Assembly (NCBI RefSeq): GCF_039386055.1
Contig: NZ_CP135012.1
Coordinates: 160,828 to 197,873 of the forward strand
Source of the DNA: Buchnera aphidicola (Greenidea ficicola)
GTDB lineage: Bacteria; Pseudomonadota; Gammaproteobacteria; Enterobacterales; Enterobacteriaceae
Length of the DNA: 37,046 nucleotides
Direction of reading: 5' to 3'
In this document: piece after piece, positions 19,640 through 28,709 of the stretch
Position numbering within the stretch: the stretch's first letter is position 1
How the letters are laid out: the number at the start of each line of letters is the position of its first letter
Notes under the pieces: model-generated
What the model was told of the DNA's origin: nothing
Databases searched by the model: none
What the model saw: only the letters and a program-made list of their open reading frames with translations
Program-made: the position numbers and the translations under genes

Positions 19640-20755
19640 ATGATAAATAAAAAAAAAAAAATAATTATTGCAATGTCTGGTGGAGTTGATTCTTCTATTA
19701 CTGCTTGGTTATTAAAAAAACAAAATTATATAGTAGAAGGTTTATTTATGAAAAATTGGGAAGAAAATGATAATAAAAAATATTGTTCTTCAAAAAAAAA
19801 TTTAAAAGATGTTAAAAAAATATGTAAAAAATTAAAAATTTATTTACATAAAATAAATTTTTCTTATGAATATTGGAATAAAGTATTTAAAAAATTTTTA
19901 AAAGAATACAAAAAAGGAAATACTCCAAATCCAGATATATTATGTAATCAAAAAATAAAATTTAAAATTTTATTAAAATATTCAATTAATATTTTAAAAG
20001 CAGATTATTTAGCAACAGGTCATTATGCAATAAATAAAAATATTAATAATAAAAATTTTTTATATAGAGGATTAGATTTAAATAAAGATCAAACTTATTT
20101 TTTATATACATTAAATTATAAAAAAATTAAAAAAATTTATTTTCCATTAGGTTTTTTAACAAAAAAAATAATTAAAAAAATAGCAAATAAAAAAAAATTT
20201 TTAGTTGCTAATAAAAAAAGTTCTACAGGTATATGTTTTATAGAACCTAAAAATTTTAAAAATTTTTTAAAAAAATATATTTCAAAAAAAAAAGGAAAAA
20301 TTTTTACAATATTTGGAAAAAATATTGGTTTTCATGAAGGAGTATCGTTTTATACTATTGGTCAAAGAAAAGGAATGAAAATAGGAGGAATAAAAAATTT
20401 TAAAAATTCTTCTTGGTATATTATTGATAAAAATATAAAAAAAAACATATTAATTGTATCACAAGGAAAAAATAATATATATTTAAAATCTTATGGTTTT
20501 ATTATTAAAAATATTTGTTGGTTTAATTGTAAAATATTAAAAAAAAAATTTTTTTGTAATGTACAAATTAGATATAGAATGTCTAGTATAAAATGTAATT
20601 TATTTCCTATTAATAATAAAAAAATAAAAGTAATATTATATCATTCATTAATTTCTGTTACTTTAGGTCAATCTGCTGTATTTTATAAATTTAATTGTTG
20701 TATTGGTGGTGGAATTATTGAAAAAGTTTTTTTAATCAATAATGTAAAATATTAG
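19640..20755 (+). CDS. mnmA: tRNA 2-thiouridylase MnmA
   Basis: Adds the 2-thio group to U34 of tRNA-Glu, -Gln and -Lys, using sulfur from the IscS/Tus relay (not in this window). The 371 residues compare with 368 in E. coli. The ATP-binding PP-loop is AMSGGVDSS (11-19). The two catalytic cysteines have E. coli numbering: C102 in PNPDILCNQKIKF and C199 in STGICFIEPKNF. An AAGGA ribosome-binding site at 19629-19633 precedes ATG 19640. purB follows after 10 bp; hflD, which lies between them in E. coli, is absent. Confidence 0.96.
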   Translation: MINKKKKIIIAMSGGVDSSITAWLLKKQNYIVEGLFMKNWEENDNKKYCSSKKNLKDVKKICKKLKIYLHKINFSYEYWNKVFKKFLKEYKKGNTPNPDILCNQKIKFKILLKYSINILKADYLATGHYAINKNINNKNFLYRGLDLNKDQTYFLYTLNYKKIKKIYFPLGFLTKKIIKKIANKKKFLVANKKSSTGICFIEPKNFKNFLKKYISKKKGKIFTIFGKNIGFHEGVSFYTIGQRKGMKIGGIKNFKNSSWYIIDKNIKKNILIVSQGKNNIYLKSYGFIIKNICWFNCKILKKKFFCNVQIRYRMSSIKCNLFPINNKKIKVILYHSLISVTLGQSAVFYKFNCCIGGGIIEKVFLINNVKY

Positions 20756-20765
20756 GGAAAATAAC

Positions 20766-22136
20766 ATGTTAAATTCAAGTTTTAAAAATATTTCTCCAAT
20801 TGATGGTCGTTATAAAAAAAAAACTATTTTTTTAAAAAATATTTTTAGTGAATATGGTTTATTAAAATATAGAATGAAAATAGAATTAAAGTGGTTTAAA
20901 AAATTATCAAATATTTTAAAAATAAATGAAATTCCAAAATTTAGTAAAAATTCATTAATTTTTCTTAAAAATATTAGAAAAAAAATATCTAATAATGATA
21001 TAAAAAAAATAAAAAAATTAGAAAAAAAATTTAAACATGATATAAAATCTATTGAATATTTTATTAAAAAAAAAATAAAAAAAAATAAATTTTTTTATAA
21101 AATAAAACAATTTGTACATTTTTCTTGCACTTCTGAAGATATTAATAATTTAGCTTATGCTTTGATGTTAAAAAAATCTAAAAAAAAAATTTTTATACCT
21201 TATTTTAAAAAAATTATTTCATATATAAAATATTTAGCTAAATTATATAAAAATAATTCATTAATTACAAGAACTCATGGTCAAATAGCAACTCCATCTA
21301 CTATGGGAAAAGAGATGATAATTTTTTATTATAGAATTAAAAGACAATTAAAACAATTTAAAAAAATTTCTATTTTAGGAAAATTTAATGGCTCTGTTGG
21401 TAATTATAATGCTCATGTTTTTTCATATCCTGAAATTAATTGGTGTGAAGTTAGTAAAGATTTTGTTACATCTTTAGGTTTAATTTGGAACCCTTGTACT
21501 ACTCAAATTGAATCTCATGATTATATTGCTGAATTATTAAATTGTATTACTAGAATTAATAATATTTTAATAAATTTTAATCGTGATTTATGGGGTTATA
21601 TTTCATTAGATTATTTTAAACAAAATATTAATATTAAAGAAATTGGTTCATCAATTATGCCTCATAAAATTAATCCTATTAATTTTGAAAATTCAGAAGG
21701 AAATTTAGGAATTTCTAATGCTTTAATGATACATATGTCTAATAAATTACCTATAACAAGATGGCAAAGAGATTTAAGTGATTCTACTGTTTTACGTAAT
21801 TTAGGTTTAGTTTTTGGATATTCAATAATTGCTTATGATTCTTTATTAATTGGATTACAAAAAATAAAAATAAATTCAAAAAAAATGTTATTAGAATTAA
21901 ACAATAATTGGCAAATTCTTGCAGAACCAATACAAATTTTTTTAAAAAAAAATGGTATGAATAATTCTTATGAATATATGAAAAAAATAACTAAAGGAAA
22001 AATTATTAATAAAAATAAAATGTTTAATTTCATTAATAATTTAAAAATTTCAAAAAAAAAAAAAAAATATTTAAAAACATTACAACCAAAAAATTATATT
22101 GGTTATGCAAAAAATATAATTAAAAAATTAATGTAA
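20766..22136 (+). CDS. purB: adenylosuccinate lyase
   Basis: Catalyses two steps of purine metabolism: SAICAR to AICAR and adenylosuccinate to AMP. The 456 residues equal the E. coli length. Diagnostic segments are SPIDGRY near the N-terminus, the catalytic histidine region TRTHGQIATPST, and the fumarase/lyase signature SSIMPHKINPINFENSEGN with its catalytic serine. An AGGGAA ribosome-binding site overlaps the mnmA stop, implying an mnmA-purB transcript. An A16 tract at 22052-22067 is in frame near the 3' end. Only 78 bp of plain A+T-rich DNA separates it from fabI. Confidence 0.97.
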   Translation: MLNSSFKNISPIDGRYKKKTIFLKNIFSEYGLLKYRMKIELKWFKKLSNILKINEIPKFSKNSLIFLKNIRKKISNNDIKKIKKLEKKFKHDIKSIEYFIKKKIKKNKFFYKIKQFVHFSCTSEDINNLAYALMLKKSKKKIFIPYFKKIISYIKYLAKLYKNNSLITRTHGQIATPSTMGKEMIIFYYRIKRQLKQFKKISILGKFNGSVGNYNAHVFSYPEINWCEVSKDFVTSLGLIWNPCTTQIESHDYIAELLNCITRINNILINFNRDLWGYISLDYFKQNINIKEIGSSIMPHKINPINFENSEGNLGISNALMIHMSNKLPITRWQRDLSDSTVLRNLGLVFGYSIIAYDSLLIGLQKIKINSKKMLLELNNNWQILAEPIQIFLKKNGMNNSYEYMKKITKGKIINKNKMFNFINNLKISKKKKKYLKTLQPKNYIGYAKNIIKKLM

Positions 22137-22214
22137 TTAAAAAAATATTTTATATATTAAATTAATATACATAAATTAATATTAATTTATTAAATAAAAA
22201 AAATTGGAATTATA

Positions 22215-22979
22215 GTGAATTTTTTAAAAGGTAAAAAAATTTTAATTTCTGGAATGTTAAATAGATTTTCTATTAGTTATGGAATTGCAAAAAAAATGTA
22301 TAAATATGGAGCAGAATTAGCATTTACTTATCAAAATAATAAATTTAAAAAAAAAATTTTAAAATTAGCTAAAAAATTTAATTCTGAAATTATTATTCCT
22401 TGTGATGTTAGATTTGATAAAAATATTTATAAATTATTTAAAAAATTATCTATACATTGGAAAAAATTTGATGGTTTAGTTCATTCTATTGCTTTTGCTC
22501 CATCCTTACAATTACAAGGAGATTATTTAGATTGTATTACAAAAGAATCTTTTAAAATAACTCATGATATTACTTCTTATAGTTTTGTTGCTATGATTAA
22601 AGCTTGTAAACATATGTTAAATATTAATTCATCTATATTAACAATATCATTTATTGGATCTAAAAAATTTATACCAAATTATAATATTATGGGTTTAGCA
22701 AAAGCTTCTTTAGAGGCTAATGTAAGATATATTGCTCAATCTGTTGGTAAAAATAATATTAGAGTAAATGCTATTTCTTCAGGTCCAATAAAAACTATAT
22801 CTTCATTAAGTATTAAAAATTTTAAAAATTTTTTAAATTGTTATAAAAAAAATAATATTTTAAAAAAAAAAATTACTATTTATGATATTGGAAATGTAGC
22901 ATCTTTTTTGTGTTCAAATTTATCTTTTGGAATTACAGGACAAGTAATTTTTGTAGATGGAGGTTGGAATATTATTTAA
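22215..22979 (+). CDS. fabI: enoyl-[acyl-carrier-protein] reductase (NADH)
   Basis: Last reduction step of type II fatty acid elongation. The 254 residues compare with 262 in E. coli and align without gaps up to IPNYNIMGLAKASLEANVRY, using GTG 22215 as start (MNFLKGKKIL). Catalytic Y156 and K163 are present. Two active-site positions differ from E. coli: residue 146 is Phe instead of Tyr, and residue 93 is Ala instead of Gly (SIAFAP). The last eight residues of E. coli FabI (after VDGG...) are missing. Identity is firm; the effect of the substitutions is not known. Confidence 0.95.
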   Translation: MNFLKGKKILISGMLNRFSISYGIAKKMYKYGAELAFTYQNNKFKKKILKLAKKFNSEIIIPCDVRFDKNIYKLFKKLSIHWKKFDGLVHSIAFAPSLQLQGDYLDCITKESFKITHDITSYSFVAMIKACKHMLNINSSILTISFIGSKKFIPNYNIMGLAKASLEANVRYIAQSVGKNNIRVNAISSGPIKTISSLSIKNFKNFLNCYKKNNILKKKITIYDIGNVASFLCSNLSFGITGQVIFVDGGWNII

Positions 22980-23059
22980 TATAATATTAATTTATTAAAT
23001 TTTATGATATTATTTATTTTTTAAATAATAAATAATTTTTTTTTTTTTTCGGAGAAAAT

Positions 23060-23683
23060 ATGAAAAATTTATTTAATAATTTTTATATTTATTTAAGTTT
23101 TTTTATAAATTTATTTATTTTAGTAAATCCTATTGGAATGATTTCAATATTTGAAAATCTTACTAAAGAACAATCTAATTTAGAAAAATATAAAACTAAT
23201 ATATTAACTAATATTACTGTTTTTGTAATTTTATTAATATCTGTTTTTTTTGGAGATATTATTTTACATACTTTTAATATTTCTATAAGTTCTTTTAAAA
23301 TTGCAGGAGGTATTTTAATTATAGGAATCGCTTTATCTATGCTTAATGAAACATTATTAGTTTCTTTTAAAAAAAAAAATAATTCTAAAAATGTTGCAAT
23401 TATACCATTAGCTATTCCTTTAATAGCAGGTCCAGGAGTAATTAGTTCAACAATAATATGGAATGAGCATTATCCTAATTTTTTAAATCATTTAGGTTGT
23501 TTAATAACAATTTTAATATTCAATATTTTATGTTTTTTATTATTTTCAATGACTTCTTGTATTAAATTAATTATTGGTAAAAATATTTTAAAAATAATTA
23601 CTAAAATTATGGGTTTATTATTGATGTCTATTGGTATTGAATTTATAACTTCAGGAATTAAAGAAATTATTTTTAATATATAA
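23060..23683 (+). CDS. ychE: MarC-family membrane protein, YchE orthologue
   Basis: A 207-residue polytopic inner-membrane protein of the MarC/UPF0056 family, whose function is not established. It follows E. coli YchE (215 residues) along its length: INLFILVNPIGMISIFENLT, SFKIAGGILIIGIALSM, IPLAIPLIAGPGVISSTIIW and ITKIMGLLLMSIGIEFITSGIK all match. About six membrane helices are predicted by eye. It has one of the clearest ribosome-binding sites in the window, GGAG at 23051-23054, five bases before the ATG. It stands alone between fabI and lipB. Confidence 0.88.
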   Translation: MKNLFNNFYIYLSFFINLFILVNPIGMISIFENLTKEQSNLEKYKTNILTNITVFVILLISVFFGDIILHTFNISISSFKIAGGILIIGIALSMLNETLLVSFKKKNNSKNVAIIPLAIPLIAGPGVISSTIIWNEHYPNFLNHLGCLITILIFNILCFLLFSMTSCIKLIIGKNILKIITKIMGLLLMSIGIEFITSGIKEIIFNI

Positions 23684-23725
23684 ATTTAAATTTATAAGCT
23701 TATTTTAAGGATAAATTTATTTCAT

Positions 23726-24373
23726 ATGATTATTATTAGAAATTTAGGTTTAACAAATTGGAAAAATGTTTTTTATGAAATGAATAAATTTACTAAAAAA
23801 AGAAATTTTTTTTCTAAAGATGAAATTTGGTTTGTCGAACATTTTCCAATATTTACTGTTGGTCAAAAATTAAATATAAAAAAAATAAATATTAAAACTA
23901 ATATTCCTTATGAACATACAAATAGAGGAGGTGAAATTACTTATCATGGGCCAGGTCAACAAATTATATATTTATTAATTAATATTAAAAATAAAAAAAT
24001 AAAACCTAGTTTTTTTATTACATTAATAGAAAATATTGTTATAAAAACTTTTAATTTTTTTTCAATAAAATCATATAAAAAAAAATTTTTTCCTGGAATA
24101 TATATTAATAAAAAAAAAGTTTGTTCTATTGGTTTACGAATAATTAATGGTTGTACTTTACATGGTTTATCAATTAATGTTGATATGAATTTATCTCCTT
24201 TTAATTTAATTTTTCCTTGTGGTGATAAATTTATTAAAATGACTCAATTAAAAGATTATTCATCTAATATATCTTTTGTAAAATTAAAAAATATATTTTT
24301 ATATTATTTTACTAAATTTTTTAATATTAAAAAAATAAAATATAAAGGTATAAGAAAAATGAATTTATTTTAG
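23726..24373 (+). CDS. lipB: octanoyl-ACP:protein octanoyltransferase
   Basis: Transfers octanoate from ACP to lipoyl domains of 2-oxoacid dehydrogenases, the first step of lipoate assembly. The 215 residues compare with 213 in E. coli. The signature RGGEITYHGPGQ is at 67-78. The catalytic lysine lies in KKKVCSIGLRI and the catalytic cysteine in NLIFPCGDK. AAGGA at 23707-23711 is 14 nt from ATG 23726, a little far for a ribosome-binding site. lipA follows after 71 bp, so the two steps of the pathway are adjacent. Confidence 0.95.
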   Translation: MIIIRNLGLTNWKNVFYEMNKFTKKRNFFSKDEIWFVEHFPIFTVGQKLNIKKINIKTNIPYEHTNRGGEITYHGPGQQIIYLLINIKNKKIKPSFFITLIENIVIKTFNFFSIKSYKKKFFPGIYINKKKVCSIGLRIINGCTLHGLSINVDMNLSPFNLIFPCGDKFIKMTQLKDYSSNISFVKLKNIFLYYFTKFFNIKKIKYKGIRKMNLF

Positions 24374-24444
24374 TTAATATCTTTATTTATTTTTTTTTTT
24401 AATATATATTATTATACTTAATTTTTTTTATATAATTAATAAAA

Positions 24445-25353
24445 ATGAAAAATAATAAAAATAAATTTATACCTGTTAAAAATATTTTAAAAAAAAAATC
24501 ATTTTTTTTAAAAAAACCTAATTGGCTTAAAATAAAAATACCTAATAATTTTAATAAAATTATTAAAATTAAAAATATTATTAAAAAATATAAATTAATT
24601 TCTGTTTGTGAAGAAGCATTATGTCCAAATTTAACAGAATGTTATAATAATGGAACTGCAACATTTATGATTTTAGGAAATATTTGTACAAGATCTTGTC
24701 CTTTTTGTGCAATTTCTAATGGAAGACCTAATAATGTTGATAAAAATGAACCTAAAAGAATTGCTAAATTAATTTCTAAATTAAATTTAAATTATGTTGT
24801 AATTACTTCAGTTGCAAGAGATGATTTAAGAGATGCAGGAGCAAAACAATTTGCTAAATGTATTAAAGAAATAAGAATAAAAAAAAATATAAAAATAGAA
24901 ATTTTAGTACCAGATTTTAGAAAAAAAATAAAATATGCTTTAAATATTATTAAAAAATATCCACCTGATGTATTTAATCATAATATTGAAAATGTTCCTA
25001 GATTATATAAAAAAATAAGACCAGGTGCAAATTATGATTTTTCATTAAAATTATTAAATAATTTTAATAAATTATTTCCTAATATTCCCACAAAATCTGG
25101 ATTAATGATAGGTTTAGGAGAAAAAAAAAATGAAATTATTGATGTATTTTATGATTTATTGAAAAATAATGTAAGTATGTTAACTATAGGTCAATATTTA
25201 CAACCAAGTAAATATCATTTATCTGTAAAAAAATATTATACTATTAATGAATTTTTAATATTAAAAAAAAAAGCTATTTCTATGGGATTTAATAAAGTTT
25301 TTTGTGGACCTTTTGTTAGATCATCTTATCATGCAAGTAAACAAATTAATTAA
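24445..25353 (+). CDS. lipA: lipoyl synthase (radical SAM)
   Basis: Inserts two sulfur atoms into the octanoyl chain made available by LipB. The 302 residues compare with 321 in E. coli. Auxiliary-cluster cysteines are C55, C60 and C66 (CEEALCPNLTEC). The radical SAM cluster is C81, C85 and C88 (CTRSCPFC). The C-terminal RSSYHA motif (292-297), which carries the serine ligand of the auxiliary cluster, is intact. No clear Shine-Dalgarno precedes ATG 24445. Confidence 0.97.
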   Translation: MKNNKNKFIPVKNILKKKSFFLKKPNWLKIKIPNNFNKIIKIKNIIKKYKLISVCEEALCPNLTECYNNGTATFMILGNICTRSCPFCAISNGRPNNVDKNEPKRIAKLISKLNLNYVVITSVARDDLRDAGAKQFAKCIKEIRIKKNIKIEILVPDFRKKIKYALNIIKKYPPDVFNHNIENVPRLYKKIRPGANYDFSLKLLNNFNKLFPNIPTKSGLMIGLGEKKNEIIDVFYDLLKNNVSMLTIGQYLQPSKYHLSVKKYYTINEFLILKKKAISMGFNKVFCGPFVRSSYHASKQIN

Positions 25354-25376
25354 TAAATTTATTTAAAAGGTAATTT

Positions 25377-26093
25377 ATGTCTATAAAATTATTTAAAAAA
25401 AAACCAAAAATTATTATTTCTTTAGACTATACATATAAAAAAGATGCAATGAATTTAGTTCAACAACTTGATCCTAGTTTATATTATTTAAAAATAGGAA
25501 AAAAAATGTTTACATTATATGGAAATAAATTTATTTATGAATTAAAAAAATTAAATTTTAATATTTTTTTAGATTTAAAATTTTATGATATTCCTAGTAC
25601 AGTTGCATCTGCTGTAAAAGCAGCAGCTGATATAGGAGTTTTTATGTTAACTATACATGTTTCTGGTGGAAAAAAAATGATGAAAGAAGCATATAATTCT
25701 TTAATTGGTTTTAAAAAAAAAGAGAAACCTTTATTAATTGGTGTAACAGTATTAACTAGTTTTAATAAACAAAATTTAAAAGATCTTTTTATTTTTACTT
25801 CAATAAAAAAATATGTTTTAATTTTATCTAAATTAGCATATAAATGTAAATTGAATGGTGTAGTTTGTCCTGGTAATTATGTTCCTTATATTAAAAAAAA
25901 AATAAATAATATTAATAAAAAATTTCAATTTGTAGTACCAGGAATAAGAATAAAAAATAATTTAAATCATGATCATTATAATTTTATTACCCCAGAAAAA
26001 TCTATTAAAAATAAAATTAATTATATAGTTTTAGGAAGAACAATTACTAATGCTTATAATCCATTATATACTTTAAAAAATATTTTTAAATAA
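25377..26093 (+). CDS. pyrF: orotidine 5'-phosphate decarboxylase
   Basis: Final step of UMP synthesis, OMP to UMP. The 238 residues compare with 245 in E. coli. The catalytic signature FLDLKFYDIPST holds D66, K68 and D71. Further conserved blocks are IGKKMFTLYG, LTIHVSGG, VCPGNY and VVPGIR. AAGG at 25367-25370 is a good ribosome-binding site for ATG 25377. It is convergent with cls across 73 bp that contain a short tandem repeat. Confidence 0.96.
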   Translation: MSIKLFKKKPKIIISLDYTYKKDAMNLVQQLDPSLYYLKIGKKMFTLYGNKFIYELKKLNFNIFLDLKFYDIPSTVASAVKAAADIGVFMLTIHVSGGKKMMKEAYNSLIGFKKKEKPLLIGVTVLTSFNKQNLKDLFIFTSIKKYVLILSKLAYKCKLNGVVCPGNYVPYIKKKINNINKKFQFVVPGIRIKNNLNHDHYNFITPEKSIKNKINYIVLGRTITNAYNPLYTLKNIFK

Positions 26094-26103
26094 AATATTT
26101 TTA

Positions 26104-26158
26104 AAAGTATAAATATTTTTTTTAAAGTATAAATATTTTTTAAAGTATAAATATTTTT
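26104..26158. repeat. three tandem copies of a 17-bp A+T repeat
   Basis: AAAGTATAAATATTTTT occurs at 26104-26120, 26124-26140 and 26142-26158 (periods 20 and 18). It fills most of the 73-bp gap between the convergent genes pyrF and cls. Each copy holds the palindrome AAATATTT followed by T residues, so the array could slow polymerase from either side, but it could equally be replication-slippage debris. Confidence 0.85.
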
Positions 26159-26166
26159 TAATAATA

Positions 26167-27617
26167 TTATAATAATGGATTAAATAAATATATTATATTT
26201 TCTATTAAACGTTTCCAATAAGATCTTAATAACCAAATTTTTAATATTAATAATTTAGAATGTAAAATATATTCATGTTGTATTTTTTTTAATTTTTTAT
26301 TAAATTTATTATCATCAATAATTAAAGTTATTTCAAAATTTAACCATATGCTACGCATATCTAAATTTAATGTTCCAAATAAACTTAATTGATTATCTAT
26401 TAATATAATTTTACTATGCAATAAACCTTTATTAAATTGATATATTTTAACTCCAGATTTTAATAATTTTGTAAAAAAAGAACGACTTGCCCATTGTACT
26501 AAAAAAGAATCATTATATTTTGGTAAAATAATTTTTACTTTTATTCCTCTTTTTGCAACTAAACAAATAGCATAAAATAATTGTTTACTTGGAACAAAAT
26601 ATGGAGTAGTTAATATTATTTTTTTTTTTGCTGAATATATTGCAGTTAACAATACTTTATGAATAATATTTTTTAAAAAACCAGAACCTGAAGGAATAAC
26701 TTGAATTAAAGTTTTTTTTTTAATGTTTTTTATTTTTTTTTTTTTAAATAAAATTGGATTTTTTCTTTTTCCTGTTTCTATTTCCCAATCGCAAAAAAAT
26801 ATCATACTCATAGTTATTGCAATAGATCCTTTAATCCTAATCATTAAATCTACCCATTTTCCAACTCCTGATGATCTTTTAAAAAATTTTGGATCTACTA
26901 AATTCATACTACCAGTATAAACAATATAATTATCAATAATAATAATTTTTCTATGTTGTCTTATATCTATTCTTTTTAAAAAAAATTTTAAAAAATTTAT
27001 TTTTAATGATTCTACAATTTTTATTCCAACATATTTCATTTTTTTAAACCATTTACTTTTGAAAAATTGCGAACTTCCTGTAGAATCAAGCATTAATTTA
27101 CATTTTATTCCTCTTTTAGCAGATTTTATTAATTCTATTGCAACATCATCAGCTTTTCCTCCTGGTTGCCATATATAAAAAACTATTTCAATAGTTTTTT
27201 TAGCATTTTTAATATCAAAAATTATATTATTAATAATATTTTTATTTTTTTTTAATATTTTTATATTATTATAAGCAATTCCAGATAATCCTTGTTTTTC
27301 ATCGCATAATTTAAATAACGGTTTTGCTAAATTACTATTTTTAAAATTATAATTTATTTTTAATGATTTAATAAAATTAAAATAATATTTTTTTTTTAAA
27401 TTCATAATATATGAAATTTTTTTTTTTTTTAATATTTTTTTTTTTTTATAAATAAACCATATAATTAAAAAAAATAAAATTATTACATATAATAAAATTA
27501 AAAATTTAATTAAAAATGTTATTTTTTTTTTTTTAAAATTTGTATTTTAATTATAGTTAATATAATCCAATGTATAAAAAAAAATAAATAATTTAAGAAA
27601 CAAAAAAATTTAATCAT
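26167..27617 (-). CDS. cls: cardiolipin synthase A, frameshifted at a poly(A) tract
   Basis: Makes cardiolipin from two phosphatidylglycerols in the inner membrane. Both HKD catalytic motifs are intact (RQHRKIIIIDNYIVYTGSMN and LLHSKIILIDNQLSLFGTLN), and the end YLFNPLL matches E. coli ClsA. The first ATG in this frame (27405) would give 412 residues without membrane segments, but the frame is open upstream and encodes a strongly hydrophobic helix (LLYVIILFFLIIWF). Further upstream, ATG 27617 in another frame encodes 32 residues matching the first ClsA helix, with W17 and the following ILKKKK at the same positions. That frame stops at 27519-27521 just after an A13 tract (27522-27534, minus strand). 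One extra A, or two fewer, joins the frames into 483 residues (E. coli 486). It may be rescued by slippage, be a young pseudogene, or be a sequencing indel. Confidence 0.88.
27522..27534 (-). other. A13 tract carrying the cls frame break
   Basis: Thirteen A residues on the cls coding strand, placed exactly where the homology to ClsA crosses from one frame to the other (...QIL-KKKK-ITFLIK). Two more tracts, A13 at 27435-27447 and A14 at 27417-27430, follow within 120 bp in the same N-terminal region. Transcripts with 14 or 11 A would encode the full protein. Confidence 0.8.
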
Positions 27618-27687
27618 TTTATTATATTCCAAAATCATTAAAAATTATTATATAAAAAAAATTTTATTTTTTTTTATTAAATAATAT

Positions 27688-28044
27688 TTATATTTTTATT
27701 ATATTTCTTTTTTTTCCATTTTTTTTAATTGCAACATAAACAAATTTTGCTTTAGCTGCAAGAAATATATTTTTTTTTAAAATTATTTTTTTAATCCATA
27801 ATTCTATGTTAATTTTCATAGAAGTTTTTCCTATATTAATACATTTTGCATAGCAACTCACAATATCTCCTACATTAATAGGTTTAATAAATATTAAATT
27901 ATTAACATAAACAGTAGCTACTTTTCCATTAGAAATTTTTTTAGCTAAAATAGCACCTCCAAGATCCATTTTTGACATAATCCAACCTCCAAAAATTTTT
28001 CCATTAACATTAGTATTTTTTGGCATTGCTAATATTTTTAGCAT
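27688..28044 (-). CDS. yciA: acyl-CoA thioesterase YciA
   Basis: Hotdog-fold thioesterase that hydrolyses acyl-CoAs. From ATG 28044 it has 118 residues (E. coli 132). The hotdog signature is clear: MPKNTNVNGKIFGGWIMSKMDLGGAILAKK with the catalytic Asp, then VYVNNLIFIKPINVGDIVSCYAKC. Upstream of the ATG the frame remains open to 28089, and the codons NVPKGKI match E. coli NVPQGDL, but no ATG, GTG or TTG occurs there. Either translation now starts at 28044, with AAGGA six bases upstream serving as ribosome-binding site, or a rare start codon is used. The open part overlaps the end of yciB. Confidence 0.9.
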   Translation of the reverse strand: MLKILAMPKNTNVNGKIFGGWIMSKMDLGGAILAKKISNGKVATVYVNNLIFIKPINVGDIVSCYAKCINIGKTSMKINIELWIKKIILKKNIFLAAKAKFVYVAIKKNGKKRNIIKI

Positions 28045-28076
28045 TATTTTTCCTTTTGGTACATTTTTAAATATTT

Positions 28077-28628
28077 TTATTTTTTTTTTTTATTATTTTT
28101 TTTTTCTTTTGCAATAATTTTTATATAAATAAAATTTAATAAAATAAAAAATAATATAGCTAAATTTAAAATAAAAATTTTAAAAGTAATCCACATATCA
28201 TCTGGTAATTTTAAAGCTACATATGTATTACTTAAACCACATATTATTAAAAATAATATCCATGATATATTTATTTTTCTATAAACTTTATTAGATAAAA
28301 TAAATTTCTTTTTTAAAATTTTTCTTACAAAAAGTTTTTTCATCCATATATGATTAATAAATAAAAATATAGCTAAAGAAAAATATATAAATGTAGGTTT
28401 TAATTTAATAAATTGACTATTATGTAATAATATGGTTAAAGCAGTAAAAAATAACACTGAAATAAAACTTAAAATATCAAATTTTTTAATTTCATCATAA
28501 AAATACCATTTTATTATAATTGTAATTCCAGAAGTTACAATTAACATATTTGATGCTACAAAAATATCATATTCTTTATATATAATAAAAAAAAATAATA
28601 TTGGTATTATATCAATAATTTTTTTCAT
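28077..28628 (-). CDS. yciB: inner-membrane protein YciB (septation protein A family)
   Basis: A 183-residue polytopic membrane protein (E. coli YciB 179) linked in E. coli to cell division and envelope synthesis; its molecular role is not settled. About five hydrophobic helices are visible. Matches along the length include the N-terminal IIDIIPILFFFIIYKEYDIF, LLHNSQFIKLKPTFIYF, WILFLIICGLSNTYVALKLP and WITFKIF. The C-terminus is a short lysine-rich tail. The order yciB-yciA-cls downstream of trp is that of E. coli with yciC, tonB and others removed. Confidence 0.92.
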   Translation of the reverse strand: MKKIIDIIPILFFFIIYKEYDIFVASNMLIVTSGITIIIKWYFYDEIKKFDILSFISVLFFTALTILLHNSQFIKLKPTFIYFSLAIFLFINHIWMKKLFVRKILKKKFILSNKVYRKINISWILFLIICGLSNTYVALKLPDDMWITFKIFILNLAILFFILLNFIYIKIIAKEKKNNKKKK

Positions 28629-28709
28629 AATAGTACCTAATTAACAAAATTATATTAATAATATTTATATTGAAATAATAATATTTAAAATATAATAAAT
28701 TTATTTATT

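Noticed and set aside
22137..22214. Pseudogene remnant between purB and fabI (also 22980-23059)
   Set aside because: Only 78-80 bp of A+T-rich DNA with stops in every frame I followed; nothing resembles a known neighbour gene.
27405..27405. ATG 27405 as the true start of a short cls
   Set aside because: The frame and the ClsA homology (second membrane helix) continue upstream of it, so it is an internal Met of the ancestral protein. It could still be used as a start if the frame break is real.
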